Shown here: positions 1 to 9,351 of the stretch, in pieces
Layout: the number at the start of each line of letters is the position of its first letter
How positions within the stretch are numbered: the first letter of the stretch is position 1
DNA from: CAZLQF01 sp964561545
Lineage (GTDB): Bacteria; Bacteroidota; Bacteroidia; CAILMK01; CAYYUA01
Reading direction: 5' to 3'
DNA: 64,000 nt
NCBI GenBank assembly: GCA_964561545.1
Contig: CAZLQF010000001.1
Span: 62,001 to 126,000, forward strand
Program-made: the position numbers and the translations under genes
The notes under the pieces: generated by a model
Database searches by the model: none
Told to the model about the DNA's origin: nothing
Seen by the model: the letters and a program-made list of their open reading frames with translations, nothing else

Positions 1-129
1 GCGATCTCTTTAATTAAGATCCAGTTCCCTAAAAACTTGGGCAATTAGTTGATGATTGGTTTTAAGCAAAAAAATATTTTAACAAGCCACCAAACCTTGG
101 TTAGGACAAGTGATTTAATTGTTGGTTAA

Positions 130-1548
130 TTAGGGGAATACGCCTAAGGATTGGTAACTACTAACAACTTTGTTAATACCACTGATGAAAGATGCAACCC
201 TTAGATCGGGAATATCGGAATTGCTTCTTTTGATCTCCATTATTTCATTGAACGCATAAACCATGGTGTCCTCAAGCCCTGATCGGACCAAATCAATTTC
301 TTCACCACCATGAATTAATACCTCCCTTTGGGCTTGGTTAATTTTTTGGCCGGTTGTTTGTTCGATCACTTCTACCAAACGTTTATTGGTGCCTTCCTCC
401 ATTCGCTTACCCATCCTCCCAAATCTTACATGTGAAAGGTTTTTAAGCCATTCAAAATAAGACACGGTTACACCGCCCGCATTCAAATAAAGATCTGGTA
501 TGATCATGATATTTTTATTGTAAAGAATGTCTTCAGCCTCTTTGGAGACTGGACCATTGGCTGCTTCAGCTATTATATTGGCTTTTACCCGTGGTGCATT
601 AGCTGCAATAATTTGATTTTCGAGTGCTGCGGGAACCAATATATCACAGTCCAGCTCGAGTGCTTCTTGACTATGATCCATATTCTTAGCTTCAGGATAA
701 TGTTCAATGGACCCATTTTGCTTCCTGTGTTGATCAAGCTTTGCTATATCAATTCCTTGTTCATTGTATATAGCGCCCTCTCTTTCAGCAATACAAATGA
801 TTTTAGCACCTGCATCTTCACAAAATTTAGCTGTGTGGTAACCAACATTACCAAATCCTTGTATTACGATTTTTTTTCCTTCCATTCCTGTTTCAAGCCC
901 TATGCTTTTCATTTGATCTTCATAAGATACTGCTTCACGAATACCATAAAAAACACCTAAGCCGGTTGCCTCAATTCTACCACGAATACCTCCCTGCCCA
1001 ACTGGTTTACCGGTTGTACAAGCTAGCACATTGGTTTCATCGTAATTAAAAGCCATATAGGTATCCACAATCCAAGCCATGGTTTGAGTATCCGTTCCAT
1101 AATCAGGCGCCGGGACATCAATACCCGGGCCAATCATGTTTTTCTTGATAAGCTCTGTAGTATACCTCCTGGTTACACTTTCTAACTGTTTACTGGTATA
1201 GTTTTTAGGATTAATGCGTACACCACCTTTGGCTCCTCCAAAAGGTACATCAACAATAGCACACTTAAAACTCATAAGCGTTGCCAATGCTTTCACCTCA
1301 TCTTCATCTACATCACCGGAAAACCGAAGTCCTCCCTTCGTTGGTATTTTATGTTGGCTGTGCTGAACCCTGATCCCTTCAAAAACCTCAATCCGCTCAT
1401 CTACTTTAATAGGGAAGCGAACTTTGTATATGCTGTTGCAGGCTTGAATCACATTTAACAATCCTGGATCGTGATCGGTGTATGAAGCGGCTTTTTCGTA
1501 ATAACTTAAAACATCATTAAGAAATTGCGAACCTTTTTCTCTTGCCAT
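130..1548 (-). CDS. gdhA: Glutamate (Glu/Leu/Phe/Val family) dehydrogenase
   Basis: A 472-aa cytosolic oxidoreductase that would interconvert glutamate and 2-oxoglutarate plus ammonia with NAD(P). The N-terminal half carries the family substrate region, including KGGLRFSGDV (71-80) and PFGGAKGG (102-109) with the catalytic lysine at K107. The C-terminal half holds the dinucleotide fold with GFGNVG at 231-236, followed by the family's NAAGGVTVSYFEW stretch. Length and motif order are those of hexameric bacterial GDHs. It starts at an ATG and is divergent from the glycosyltransferase at 1706. Coenzyme preference cannot be read with confidence. Amino-acid dehydrogenases acting on leucine or phenylalanine share the fold, but the overall sequence reads as a GDH. 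Confidence 0.95.
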   Translation of the reverse strand: MAREKGSQFLNDVLSYYEKAASYTDHDPGLLNVIQACNSIYKVRFPIKVDERIEVFEGIRVQHSQHKIPTKGGLRFSGDVDEDEVKALATLMSFKCAIVDVPFGGAKGGVRINPKNYTSKQLESVTRRYTTELIKKNMIGPGIDVPAPDYGTDTQTMAWIVDTYMAFNYDETNVLACTTGKPVGQGGIRGRIEATGLGVFYGIREAVSYEDQMKSIGLETGMEGKKIVIQGFGNVGYHTAKFCEDAGAKIICIAEREGAIYNEQGIDIAKLDQHRKQNGSIEHYPEAKNMDHSQEALELDCDILVPAALENQIIAANAPRVKANIIAEAANGPVSKEAEDILYNKNIMIIPDLYLNAGGVTVSYFEWLKNLSHVRFGRMGKRMEEGTNKRLVEVIEQTTGQKINQAQREVLIHGGEEIDLVRSGLEDTMVYAFNEIMEIKRSNSDIPDLRVASFISGINKVVSSYQSLGVFP

Positions 1549-1705
1549 TAAGCTGTTTTATTTATTTTAGGACTTTTAATCAAGCTTTTATGTCGAGTAA
1601 AAGTTATAGTTATATTGCAAATATCCTGAAATGTTTAATTAATTTTCATCAAATTGTAAGACTTTTTAACATCCTTTAAAAGATGCTTAGATCCCAGGTT
1701 TTGGC

Positions 1706-3253
1706 ATGAAGCTGATAAAAGCGATCACATATCGAGTTGACCACTTGATCAATAAACTTACCTTCAACCCAAAACTAACCCTGTTTGGCTTATTGTTCTG
1801 CTTATCAATCGGGATTATCTTAAACAGCTATTTACATCCTAACGGTTATTTAACCCCTGACTCTAATAATTACCTAAGATTGGCCAAAAGCATTGCGCAA
1901 GGTAATGGGCTTCACGTGCTAACGCCTGATTTTGAAAGTAGTGACCAACCCAAATTTTTTGCAACTTGGCCGATAGGATATCCCACTTTAGTAGCCATTT
2001 TCCACTTAATAACCGGCATCAAAATTTTTTGGGCTTCAAAAATTTTGAACATAATAATCGCTGGCGTTATGCTTTGGCTAATGTGGCGTGTGTTTGGCAA
2101 CAAAGCTTGGCTTTACGCAAGCTTATTGGCCACAGCTTCTTTCATAGAATTGTTTAGTTATACTTTTTCAGAAATCCCATTCTTGCTAAGTCTTTTCGGA
2201 TTTCCGCTCATCCTTTACCACTATTATAATCCAAATTTCCATAACCGCTCAAGGAATGCGATTACCTTATGGTTCTTAATCCTTACTTTGTTCATTTTTA
2301 GATACATTGGAGCTTTTGCTTTAATAGTAGTTGGCATTTACTTTTTATGGTTTTGGTATCATCATAAAAAATTCGATTGGCAACTTTTAATGGTATTATT
2401 CTCTACCTCCGCTTTAATGGGATTATACCTATGGAATAATTACCTGGAAACCGGAGCAATAGGAGGTTATACAAGACCTGAAGCCATACAATCTTGGTTT
2501 GAGCAAGTTTATCAACTTGTAAGAAGTGTTTTATATGAACTCTGCTTTCCGTTTACAAAAAAGTTTGCCTGGTTTTCCTTAGTAATAACAGGCATTATTG
2601 CGCAGATTTTGCTGTTTTTATTATTGAACAAGCCAAAAGTTCAATTTAACCTCAACAGGTCGGAAATTAATGCATGGCCCTACTTTTTAGTAAGCGGTTT
2701 TGTTTACTTAGTTTGCTTGGTAGTGCTGCGCTTCAATTTCATGTTTGATGATTTTAATTCCCGCCTTTTAACACCAGCCACGCTCCTATTAGGCATTGGA
2801 GGCATCAATTTGATTCATTGTAAATACCCGCAAGCTTTTAAAACCTTATCAAGATTTGTAATAGTTTTAATGGTTGCTTCTTTGTTAATTAACATCCCTG
2901 TAAAGCACCTGTACAATCATTGGTTTGAATCCAATCAACCCACCTATCCGGAATCCATGGCCAAAGTCAAATCCAAATATGATTCAATAAAAAGTCCTGC
3001 AGTAATCGGATTTGGTGATGGCCGTTATATTTATCAAGAACCCAAAATTTACACGCCTCATCCATACAAATCACCAAAAGCATCTGAAGCACAGCCCATG
3101 GATACTTTTTTGCAAAAAATTCGACATTTTGATGGGCCGGTTTATTTAGACATTCCAGACACTACTTATATCCATGGCTATAGGGAAAACCATCCAACTG
3201 TGAATCAATTTATTCGAGAAAATCAATCGAAAGGTTTCATACAAATCAAGTAG
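1706..3253 (+). CDS. GT-C fold membrane glycosyltransferase (ArnT/PMT-like), substrate unknown
   Basis: A 515-aa polytopic membrane protein with about ten hydrophobic segments from residue 25 to about 400 and a soluble C-terminal tail of about 110 residues. The first external loop has the acidic motif TPDSNNYLRLAKSIAQGNG (about 50-68). This is the position and style of the catalytic aspartate loop in GT-C enzymes that take sugars from polyprenyl-phosphate donors. The family glycosylates lipids or proteins on the outer face of the inner membrane; donor and acceptor here are unknown. It stands alone and converges on hflX, whose last 8 bases overlap its own end. Confidence 0.7.
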   Translation: MKLIKAITYRVDHLINKLTFNPKLTLFGLLFCLSIGIILNSYLHPNGYLTPDSNNYLRLAKSIAQGNGLHVLTPDFESSDQPKFFATWPIGYPTLVAIFHLITGIKIFWASKILNIIIAGVMLWLMWRVFGNKAWLYASLLATASFIELFSYTFSEIPFLLSLFGFPLILYHYYNPNFHNRSRNAITLWFLILTLFIFRYIGAFALIVVGIYFLWFWYHHKKFDWQLLMVLFSTSALMGLYLWNNYLETGAIGGYTRPEAIQSWFEQVYQLVRSVLYELCFPFTKKFAWFSLVITGIIAQILLFLLLNKPKVQFNLNRSEINAWPYFLVSGFVYLVCLVVLRFNFMFDDFNSRLLTPATLLLGIGGINLIHCKYPQAFKTLSRFVIVLMVASLLINIPVKHLYNHWFESNQPTYPESMAKVKSKYDSIKSPAVIGFGDGRYIYQEPKIYTPHPYKSPKASEAQPMDTFLQKIRHFDGPVYLDIPDTTYIHGYRENHPTVNQFIRENQSKGFIQIK

Positions 3254-4421
3254 CTCCGTCTGTTACTTTAATGGGCTTGTAAGGATATTCCTTTTTATAA
3301 GTTTCCACTACAAGGTCCATTAAAGCATCCTTGAAATTGTCAACATTCAAATTTTCCTTGGCCGATATAAAGTAGGAGCGATCACAAATTTTGGCCATCC
3401 AACTGTTTTCAAGCTCTTCAATTGTCGATTCTACGGTGATCCCGTTGGTGCTTTCTGGGTTATAGAAATGGTCTGCTTTATTAAAAACCGTGATGGTAGG
3501 CTTATCGTGGGCTTCCAAGTCCTTAAGGGTTTGGTTAACCACTTCTATATTGTCCTCAAAGCCTGATTGAGATACATCCACCACATGTACCAAAATATCT
3601 GCCTCTATAGCCTCATCCAAGGTTGATTTAAAACTTTCTACCAATTTGTGGGGCAATTTTCTAATAAATCCTACGGTATCTGATAAAAGAAAAGGAATGT
3701 CGTCCACTACCACATTGCGAACGGTGGTGTCCAAAGTGGCAAAAAGCTTATTTTCTTCCTTTACCTCCGATTTGCTCATCAAATTCATCAAGGTAGATTT
3801 GCCGGTATTGGTATAGCCAACCAAAGCTACCCGCACTTTTTCACCCCTGCTTTTACGCTGGGTGATGTTTTGTTTATCAATTTTCTTAAGTTGCTCTTCA
3901 AGTTGCTTGATCTTTTTATGGATCATCCTTCGATCGGTCTCAATTTCTTTCTCACCAGGCCCTTTGGTACCAATACCTCCTTTTTGCCGCGAGTGGTGGG
4001 TCCACATTCTTGTTAACCTCGGTAAAAGGTATTCATACTGGGCCAACTCAACCTGGGTTTTGGCCTGGGAAGTTTTGGCTCTGTTAGCAAAAATATCCAG
4101 GATTAAGTTAGTCCGGTCGAGGATTTTGTTGTCGGGCATTAATTTTTCGATGTTCTTAATTTGAGCTGGACTCAACTCATCATCGAATATGACCGTATCA
4201 ATCTTATATTCTGTTACATAATTGGCAATATCTTCCAATTTACCGGCTCCAATAAAATATTTTGGGTTGGGATGTTTTAATTTCTGCGTGTAAACAGTTA
4301 CCGGGGTAGCACCTGCTGCTTTGGCTAAAAATGCCAATTCGTTAAGGTGCTCTTTTGTAGTGGCTTCTTTTTCTCCAAGTGCTTTAATACCTACTAAAAC
4401 CGCTTTTTCGGGTTTTCCCAT
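3246..4421 (-). CDS. hflX: GTPase HflX
   Basis: A 391-aa ribosome-associated GTPase; HflX splits stalled or heat-damaged 70S ribosomes in other bacteria. Visible parts are the N-terminal HflX domain (about 1-160) with the glycine-rich RQKGGIGTKGPGE segment (145-157), a short coiled coil (about 165-190), and a GTPase domain. The latter has GYTNTGKST (202-210, G1), DTVGF (248-252, G3), NKAD (314-317, G4) and SAK (353-355, G5). All motifs are intact. The ATG start is conventional. The gene ends by overlapping the convergent glycosyltransferase gene by 8 bp, so no terminator can separate them. Confidence 0.95.
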   Translation of the reverse strand: MGKPEKAVLVGIKALGEKEATTKEHLNELAFLAKAAGATPVTVYTQKLKHPNPKYFIGAGKLEDIANYVTEYKIDTVIFDDELSPAQIKNIEKLMPDNKILDRTNLILDIFANRAKTSQAKTQVELAQYEYLLPRLTRMWTHHSRQKGGIGTKGPGEKEIETDRRMIHKKIKQLEEQLKKIDKQNITQRKSRGEKVRVALVGYTNTGKSTLMNLMSKSEVKEENKLFATLDTTVRNVVVDDIPFLLSDTVGFIRKLPHKLVESFKSTLDEAIEADILVHVVDVSQSGFEDNIEVVNQTLKDLEAHDKPTITVFNKADHFYNPESTNGITVESTIEELENSWMAKICDRSYFISAKENLNVDNFKDALMDLVVETYKKEYPYKPIKVTDGAT

Positions 4422-4672
4422 ATAATATTGCTTATCTTTTGTTAATAAAACAAATTTTTATGTACAATCATTTTTAAGGTCGATCTTTACTTTTAAGTTA
4501 GATCAACAAGGGTTTTTCCAGATTTTGTTTAATACCAACAAATTACCGAATTAAATTAACTTTTCCAAACAAGGCCTTTTCTTGTAATTTCGTCAAATAA
4601 TATTATGGAAATCATTCAATCCTGGGTGGACCAAAAATTTTTGCATAAACCCCAATAGAAAATAACAACAAT

Positions 4673-5608
4673 TTGACTGAAAAATCAGGCGTTGTCATCC
4701 GTTCAACAGGTAGATGGACACGGGTATTAGGGGATGATGATCAACAAATTTATGATTGTAGCATTAGGGGCAAATTCCGCGTAATGGAAGGCATGAAGGT
4801 AACCAACCCCGTAGCAGTAGGCGATCATGTAAAATTCAACCTGCAAACAAAAAGCAATACCGGCCAAATAAGCGCAGTCAGTGACCGTAAAAACTTTTTG
4901 GTAAGAAAATCCAGTAAGCATCCGGATCAAGTTCACGTTATTGCTGCCAACATCGATTGCGCTTGCTTGGTCGCTACAATTCAATACCCCCGAACATCGC
5001 AAGGCTTCATTGACCGTTTTTTGGTTACCGCAGAAGCTTATGACATTACGCCCTTGATCGTGTTCAATAAAGCAGACCTTTACAATGATCAACAATGGCA
5101 AAAACTGAATGAGTGGGTGAATTTATACCAAGACTTGGGTTACGATGTATTGGTTACATCAGCAATTAATGGTAAGCACATGGATCAATTCCAGACAAAA
5201 CTTAAAAATAAAGTAATTGTGTTGGCCGGCCATTCAGGTACTGGCAAAAGCAAACTGATCAAGTATTTATACCCAAATGTTAATTTAAAAACAGCTACCC
5301 TCAATAAAGCCAATAAAGGCAAGCATACGACCACCTTTGCAGAGATGCTTCAGCTGGATGAAAACACTTTTATTATTGATACGCCAGGTTTAAAGGAATA
5401 TGGGATGGTAGGGTTTGAACTTTACGAAATCAGTCACTTTTTCCCTGAAATGGCCGAATATTTGGATTACTGCAAGTTTAACAACTGCCTACACCTCAAT
5501 GAGCCGGAATGCGGGGTAAAAAAAGCGGTTGAGGCTGGTAAAATTGATAAGGGGAGGTATAAAAGTTATTTGAACATCATCTACAGCTTGCAGACTGAGC
5601 ATAAGTAG
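4673..5608 (+). CDS. rsgA: Ribosome small-subunit-dependent GTPase A, TTG start
   Basis: A 311-aa circularly permuted GTPase that acts in late 30S assembly. An N-terminal OB fold (1-75) precedes the permuted GTPase motifs: NKAD at 132-135 (G4), then GHSGTGKS at 186-193 (G1), then DTPG at 236-239 (G3). A C-terminal zinc knuckle has C267, C272, H274 and C280. The only start that keeps the full OB-fold N-terminus is the TTG at 4673; no ATG or GTG lies in frame just upstream. It is divergent from hflX. In many Bacteroidota dtd and a mazG-like gene follow rsgA directly; here they follow after a 355-bp gap. Confidence 0.93.
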   Translation: MTEKSGVVIRSTGRWTRVLGDDDQQIYDCSIRGKFRVMEGMKVTNPVAVGDHVKFNLQTKSNTGQISAVSDRKNFLVRKSSKHPDQVHVIAANIDCACLVATIQYPRTSQGFIDRFLVTAEAYDITPLIVFNKADLYNDQQWQKLNEWVNLYQDLGYDVLVTSAINGKHMDQFQTKLKNKVIVLAGHSGTGKSKLIKYLYPNVNLKTATLNKANKGKHTTTFAEMLQLDENTFIIDTPGLKEYGMVGFELYEISHFFPEMAEYLDYCKFNNCLHLNEPECGVKKAVEAGKIDKGRYKSYLNIIYSLQTEHK

Positions 5609-5634
5609 GAAAATAGAATCAAAAAGTTTGAAGC

Positions 5635-5661
5635 TTGATGTTAGCTGAAGCTAATCATCAA
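5635..5661 (+). terminator. Stem-loop after rsgA, weak terminator candidate
   Basis: TTGATG-TTAGC pairs with GCTAA-T-CATCAA around a TGAA tetraloop, with one bulged base, 26 bp after the rsgA stop. The following AAGTTTT has only a short T-run, so termination is uncertain. Confidence 0.35.
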
Positions 5662-5940
5662 AAGTTTTAAATATTCAAAAGCAAATCAGGGAGCGAATTG
5701 AGTGAAAGAGGAAAGGGTTCATGGTTTGGGCCTGAACATATGGTTGCAAGGTTACCAATAGCTAATAGCCAAAAGTTTAAAGGTAAGCACAATACTTCAA
5801 CACGAATTAAGAATCAAAATAAACTCCAGAGTAAGATTTAGAACATCAATTGAGGCCCAAACATCAGCAGCTGAATACATTAATACAACGAGACAATCCA
5901 CTGATTCTAATTCCGATCAATCGTTATGAAAAATTTCCCT

Positions 5941-5948
5941 TAGTTTTG
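5941..5948 (+). promoter_or_regulatory. Bacteroidota -7 promoter box for dtd-mazG
   Basis: TAGTTTTG matches the Bacteroidota -7 consensus TAnnTTTG exactly and ends 15 bp before the dtd ATG. No good -33 TTTG is seen at the usual 19-bp spacing, so this is a half-supported promoter. Confidence 0.4.
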
Positions 5949-5963
5949 AAATAAAAACAATTC

Positions 5964-6416
5964 ATGCGGGTGGTATTACAGCGTGTTACGGAAGCGTCCG
6001 TTTTGGTAGAGGACCGCATTACCGGATCCATTGGTACCGGCTTGGTCGTATTATTAGGTATTGAAGATGCCGATGGTGAAGAGGATGTGGAGTGGCAGGC
6101 CAAAAAGATAAGCAACATGCGTATATTTGAAGATGAGGCGGGCAAAATGAATTTATCCCTGAAAGAAGTTAATGGAAGCTTGCTGGTGGTAAGCCAGTTT
6201 ACACTCCATGCAAGTACTAAAAAAGGCAACCGGCCTTCCTTTATTAAAGCTGCCGAGCCGGATCATGCCATTCCATTGTACAAACAGTTTATCGAGGTTT
6301 GCAGAAATAAGTCCGGACTCAATGTAGAAACAGGTGAATTTGGCGCTATGATGGACGTTAGCTTGACCAACAACGGACCTGTAACCATTATTTTAGACTC
6401 AAAAAACAAGGATTAA
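5964..6416 (+). CDS. dtd: D-aminoacyl-tRNA deacylase
   Basis: A 150-aa enzyme that hydrolyses D-amino acids (and glycine mischarged on tRNA-Ala) from tRNA. The start MRVVLQRVTEASV, the catalytic-pocket motif SQFTL (about 78-82) and the C-terminal NNGPVTI loop, which holds the cross-subunit Gly-Pro motif, are all present and give the family's normal length. It is followed after 2 bp by the MazG-like gene, so the two are almost certainly co-transcribed as a small house-cleaning operon. Confidence 0.95.
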   Translation: MRVVLQRVTEASVLVEDRITGSIGTGLVVLLGIEDADGEEDVEWQAKKISNMRIFEDEAGKMNLSLKEVNGSLLVVSQFTLHASTKKGNRPSFIKAAEPDHAIPLYKQFIEVCRNKSGLNVETGEFGAMMDVSLTNNGPVTIILDSKNKD

Positions 6417-6418
6417 TA

Positions 6419-6754
6419 ATGGCCTTAACCATCAAGCAAGCTCAGGAAATAGTTGATGAGTGGATTAATACCAAAGGAATCCGCTATTTCAATGAGCTGA
6501 CCAACACCACCATCTTAATGGAGGAAGTTGGGGAACTAGCGCGGATCATGTCCCGAAAATATGGAGAGCAATCTTTTAAGCAAAGCGACCAGAAAGCAGA
6601 CATGGGCGATGAAATGGCCGATATCCTGTTTGTATTGATATGCCTGGCCAATCAAACAGGCATTGACCTCACCGATGCCCTGCAAAATAACTTAGAGAAA
6701 AAAACCAATAGGGATATTGAGCGGCATAAGCATAATCCGAAGTTGAATAAGTAA
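6419..6754 (+). CDS. MazG-like nucleotide pyrophosphohydrolase
   Basis: A 111-aa single-domain, all-helical protein of the MazG/dCTPase type that would hydrolyse (d)NTPs to (d)NMP plus pyrophosphate. Metal-binding acidic pairs are visible: MEEVGELARIM (about 35-45) and GDEMADILFV (about 63-72), the typical EExxE ... ExxD arrangement. It starts 2 bp after dtd. Its specific nucleotide is not predictable; sanitation of non-canonical nucleotides is the usual role for such stand-alone proteins. Confidence 0.88.
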   Translation: MALTIKQAQEIVDEWINTKGIRYFNELTNTTILMEEVGELARIMSRKYGEQSFKQSDQKADMGDEMADILFVLICLANQTGIDLTDALQNNLEKKTNRDIERHKHNPKLNK

Positions 6755-6883
6755 GTTTTAGAGCCTTTTTATCAAGCAAGGTTGCGCTTTTGATTGATTA
6801 GTTGGGAGGATGGTTTTTTTCTTTGAGAATATTCAAGAGAGCAATTATAAAATAAAAACAAAATTTACTGATCATCATACCAT

Positions 6884-7645
6884 TCAAGACAAGGACACGT
6901 TGTTCGCAGCATCTTCATATAATTCAAAATCTTGCTGGTATAGTTCCATTATTTTCTTTTTTTGCTTGGGTGTAGGTTGATACTGACCTTTATTTTCGTT
7001 TTTATTACGATAAATATCGTTGCCAATACTAAATTTTTTATCCAGACCGCAACTTTCAAATACTTGATTTAACCCTTGTTTTAAATGCTCTATTCTAAAA
7101 ACTTGTGTTAAAACTAAATTACCATGCATGTCTGTTATTTCTGTAAACATAGGTGCAGTATGTGTAGAAAACTTAAGACCAGCCGGCCAATATATAGATT
7201 GAGATTCGAAATGCGCTTTTTCAACTAATTCAAGAAATACATCAAAATTATATTCCACTGATAAACCAAGCTTTTTATAGTTTTTTAAGTTGGTAGCCGC
7301 TCTATAAAGCTTTTCTAAAACCTTTTTATCCTTTTTATAGTACAAGTAATAAAACATACTAACACATCTTTCTATAGGTTCTCTTGAAAACGCAAAAGAA
7401 TAAATTGAATGCCAGTTTTCAGGATATAGATACTTCTTTGCGAATAAAGCCCTTTTAAATTGGTACTCACCTAATACAACTCGATAATTATTCAAAATAT
7501 CATTATATTCTTCAGGTTTCGCTTGAATAAAGTTTTTTGGTTTATTTATCTTATCTACCTCTTTATAGACTGGCTGTAGATACTGCCTGGTAGACATACC
7601 AGCAGATTTCTTGATATGCAGCCAAAAAAAACTTTCATATTCCAT
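6884..7645 (-). CDS. Sulfotransferase-family protein (PAPS-dependent type)
   Basis: A 253-aa protein of the sulfotransferase-2-like fold. The N-terminus has WLHIKKSAGMSTRQYL (8-23), equivalent to the HIPKTxGTS 5'-phosphosulfate loop that binds PAPS. FAFSREPIERCVSMFYY (84-100) matches the 3'-phosphate loop, with R88, P90, R93 and S96. The remainder is poorly conserved, as expected for the acceptor-binding part. It lacks a signal peptide and membrane segments. It stands alone between housekeeping genes and is visibly more AT-rich than them, which may point to acquisition by transfer. The acceptor (surface polysaccharide, lipid or other) is unknown. Confidence 0.72.
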   Translation of the reverse strand: MEYESFFWLHIKKSAGMSTRQYLQPVYKEVDKINKPKNFIQAKPEEYNDILNNYRVVLGEYQFKRALFAKKYLYPENWHSIYSFAFSREPIERCVSMFYYLYYKKDKKVLEKLYRAATNLKNYKKLGLSVEYNFDVFLELVEKAHFESQSIYWPAGLKFSTHTAPMFTEITDMHGNLVLTQVFRIEHLKQGLNQVFESCGLDKKFSIGNDIYRNKNENKGQYQPTPKQKKKIMELYQQDFELYEDAANNVSLS

Positions 7646-7832
7646 TTGTGATTTTTTTTACTATTAGAATTAAAAACCAAGTCTATTCACTATAACATTT
7701 CGAAAATTAAAGATGGTCTATTCCTACCAAGTCCTAAAACTAATTAAAAATCTTAAAAAATCATGCCTCATAAGCCGCCCCTTTTACCACATTCTGTTGT
7801 TTCAAATTTAAAAATACTACCTACTTTATTGC

Positions 7833-7840
7833 TAATTTTG
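7833..7840 (+). promoter_or_regulatory. TAnnTTTG -7 box in sulfotransferase-side gap
   Basis: TAATTTTG is an exact match to the Bacteroidota -7 box and lies 44 bp before the small frame at 7885. There is no clear -33 partner. In AT-rich DNA such boxes also occur by chance. Confidence 0.25.
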
Positions 7841-7884
7841 TTCTATAAGGATACTCCCTCAATTTTGTTAATCAGGAAGTTTGG

Positions 7885-7986
7885 ATGAGGAAAAAATATT
7901 TAAAAGGAGTCGTTATTAAAATACGCTCGTTCCTTTTATACATTGGACTAATTTCCTTGCAAATAATCATTGTAAACAAGGTTTGA
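7885..7986 (+). CDS. Possible 33-aa basic/hydrophobic peptide or signal-peptide remnant
   Basis: An ATG frame encodes a 33-residue peptide starting MRKKYLKGVV, followed by a hydrophobic stretch (SFLLYIGLISLQIIIV). This is the shape of a Bacteroidota outer-membrane-receptor signal peptide or a small membrane peptide. An AGGAAG lies 5 bases before the ATG and a TAATTTTG box 44 bp upstream. It could be the leftover 5' end of a deleted TonB-receptor-like gene rather than a functional gene. Confidence 0.25.
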   Translation: MRKKYLKGVVIKIRSFLLYIGLISLQIIIVNKV

Positions 7987-8177
7987 GTCACTTTAATGGA
8001 TTGACTTCAGTAATAAGGAAGTAAGGTTTTGGTGTATTTTGAAGCCTTGTGATTATCAGATGCTCAAAAAAATAAGCCCCCATAAAAACTAAATTAAAAG
8101 TCAAGAGAAGTTTCCAACCAAGCAGCATCAACGTATATAAAGGCCACAAATTACTTGAACCAAATATTTATTTTTAT

Positions 8178-9251
8178 TTAATGTTCATCCACGGCTTCAA
8201 ACCCCAATTTCTTCAAATGCTCTGGCTTTAAATCCAGCCAATCGAGGGCTGATTTGTAGAGCAACCATTCTTTTACATCCTTTTCATAGTCCATGCTGTG
8301 GATCAGCGATCCCGGTTCCAATTCACCCAGAGGAAAGGGATAATCGGTTCCCAACGCAATCCGCTCCTTGCCCATTAAATTCACAATGTAGTCAAGCATG
8401 GTAGGATGATGCACCAATGAATCGAGGTAAAAGTTGCCCAAATATGCTTTGGGATTGATGTTGTTATCCTTAGCACAAAGGTCCGGTCTTACTTTCCAGC
8501 CATGCTCAATGCGACCAATAGTAGAGGGGAAAGCACCGCCTCCATGGGCAAAGGCCACCTTTAAATTTGGAAATTTTTCAAAGATGCCGCCAAAGATCAT
8601 TGAACAAATAGCCCGGGACGTCTCAGCCGGCATGCCTACCAACCAAGGCAACCAGTATTCATCCATTTCATCTTTGCCCATCATATCCCAAGGATGTACA
8701 AAAATGGATGCGTTGAGCTTTTCGGCCATTTCATAAAATGGATATAAAACGGGATCGTTTAAATTGATCTTGCGAGTGGGCGCATCGATATGAGAGCCAA
8801 TTTCTACACCGGCCAACCCCAGTTCTTTTACGGCTCTTCTAAGTTCTTCAGCAGCCAGTTCCGGTTCTTGCATTGGAACAGTACCCAAACCAACATAACG
8901 ATCCGGGTATGCATCTATAACCGATGCCATATGATCATTCAAAATTTTTGAAAGATCAAGCGCATCCTGAGGTTTGGCCCAGTAGCTAAACATTACTGGC
9001 ACCGTTGAAAGGACTTGCACATTCACGTTTTGGGCATCAAATTCCTTGGTACGTTTGATCGGGTCCCATAAATTATCGTTCACTTCACGGAATAGCTTTC
9101 CATCCTTGATCAATTGGGCCTTGCAATCTTGATGGTGATGGATGTTGATGAACCCATGGTAGCCATAGCGGGCTTGAAGATCTGGCCAATTATCCGGCAG
9201 GATGTGCGTATGAATATCTATGGTAAAAATATTATGGGATGCCTCACTCAT
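8178..9251 (-). CDS. 2-amino-3-carboxymuconate-6-semialdehyde decarboxylase (ACMSD), amidohydrolase family
   Basis: A 357-aa metal-dependent decarboxylase. ACMSD removes the carboxylate of ACMS, the ring-opened product of 3-hydroxyanthranilate, steering it away from quinolinate/NAD and toward catabolism. The N-terminus has the zinc-binding IDIHTHILP (H14, H16). Further metal and active-site elements are FVHPWDMMG in the middle and ALGTDYPFPLG near the C-terminus, with the conserved aspartate. Length fits the family. It lies 100 bp downstream of, and on the same strand as, the dioxygenase that makes its substrate, which strongly supports the assignment over other amidohydrolase_2 enzymes. Confidence 0.92.
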   Translation of the reverse strand: MSEASHNIFTIDIHTHILPDNWPDLQARYGYHGFINIHHHQDCKAQLIKDGKLFREVNDNLWDPIKRTKEFDAQNVNVQVLSTVPVMFSYWAKPQDALDLSKILNDHMASVIDAYPDRYVGLGTVPMQEPELAAEELRRAVKELGLAGVEIGSHIDAPTRKINLNDPVLYPFYEMAEKLNASIFVHPWDMMGKDEMDEYWLPWLVGMPAETSRAICSMIFGGIFEKFPNLKVAFAHGGGAFPSTIGRIEHGWKVRPDLCAKDNNINPKAYLGNFYLDSLVHHPTMLDYIVNLMGKERIALGTDYPFPLGELEPGSLIHSMDYEKDVKEWLLYKSALDWLDLKPEHLKKLGFEAVDEH

Positions 9252-9351
9252 AAGGTTTTAGCTTATTTATTGCTCCAAGTTAGGAATGATCAATGACTTG
9301 TTAATTATAATACTTCTCTAAACTTTCGTAGTATGCTGATCATCGAAAAAT

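Larger units (their letters stand above)
5609..5963. other. Intergenic gap rsgA-dtd: hairpin, promoter box, decayed repeat-like sequence
   Basis: No convincing gene in these 355 bp. Near the left end is a stem-loop (5635-5661) that could terminate rsgA. The middle (about 5710-5790) contains repetitive-looking words such as CCAATAGCTAATAGCC, resembling sequence in two other gaps of this window. The right end carries a TAGTTTTG box for dtd. Confidence 0.5.
7646..8177. other. AT-rich intergenic gap, possible small peptide gene inside
   Basis: This 532-bp stretch flanks the sulfotransferase gene and lacks an ordinary gene. It contains a TAATTTTG promoter-like box (7833-7840) and a 33-codon frame (7885-7986), described separately. 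Nothing else was recognised. Confidence 0.4.

Noticed and set aside
89..101. Small ACCAA/TTGGT hairpin after gdhA
   Set aside because: Only 5 bp with a 3-nt loop and the A/T tract is too distant to call a terminator.
4605..4658. 17-aa ATG frame just before rsgA (MEIIQSWVDQKF...)
   Set aside because: It could be a leader peptide, but there is no attenuator-like structure or codon bias and short frames are expected by chance.
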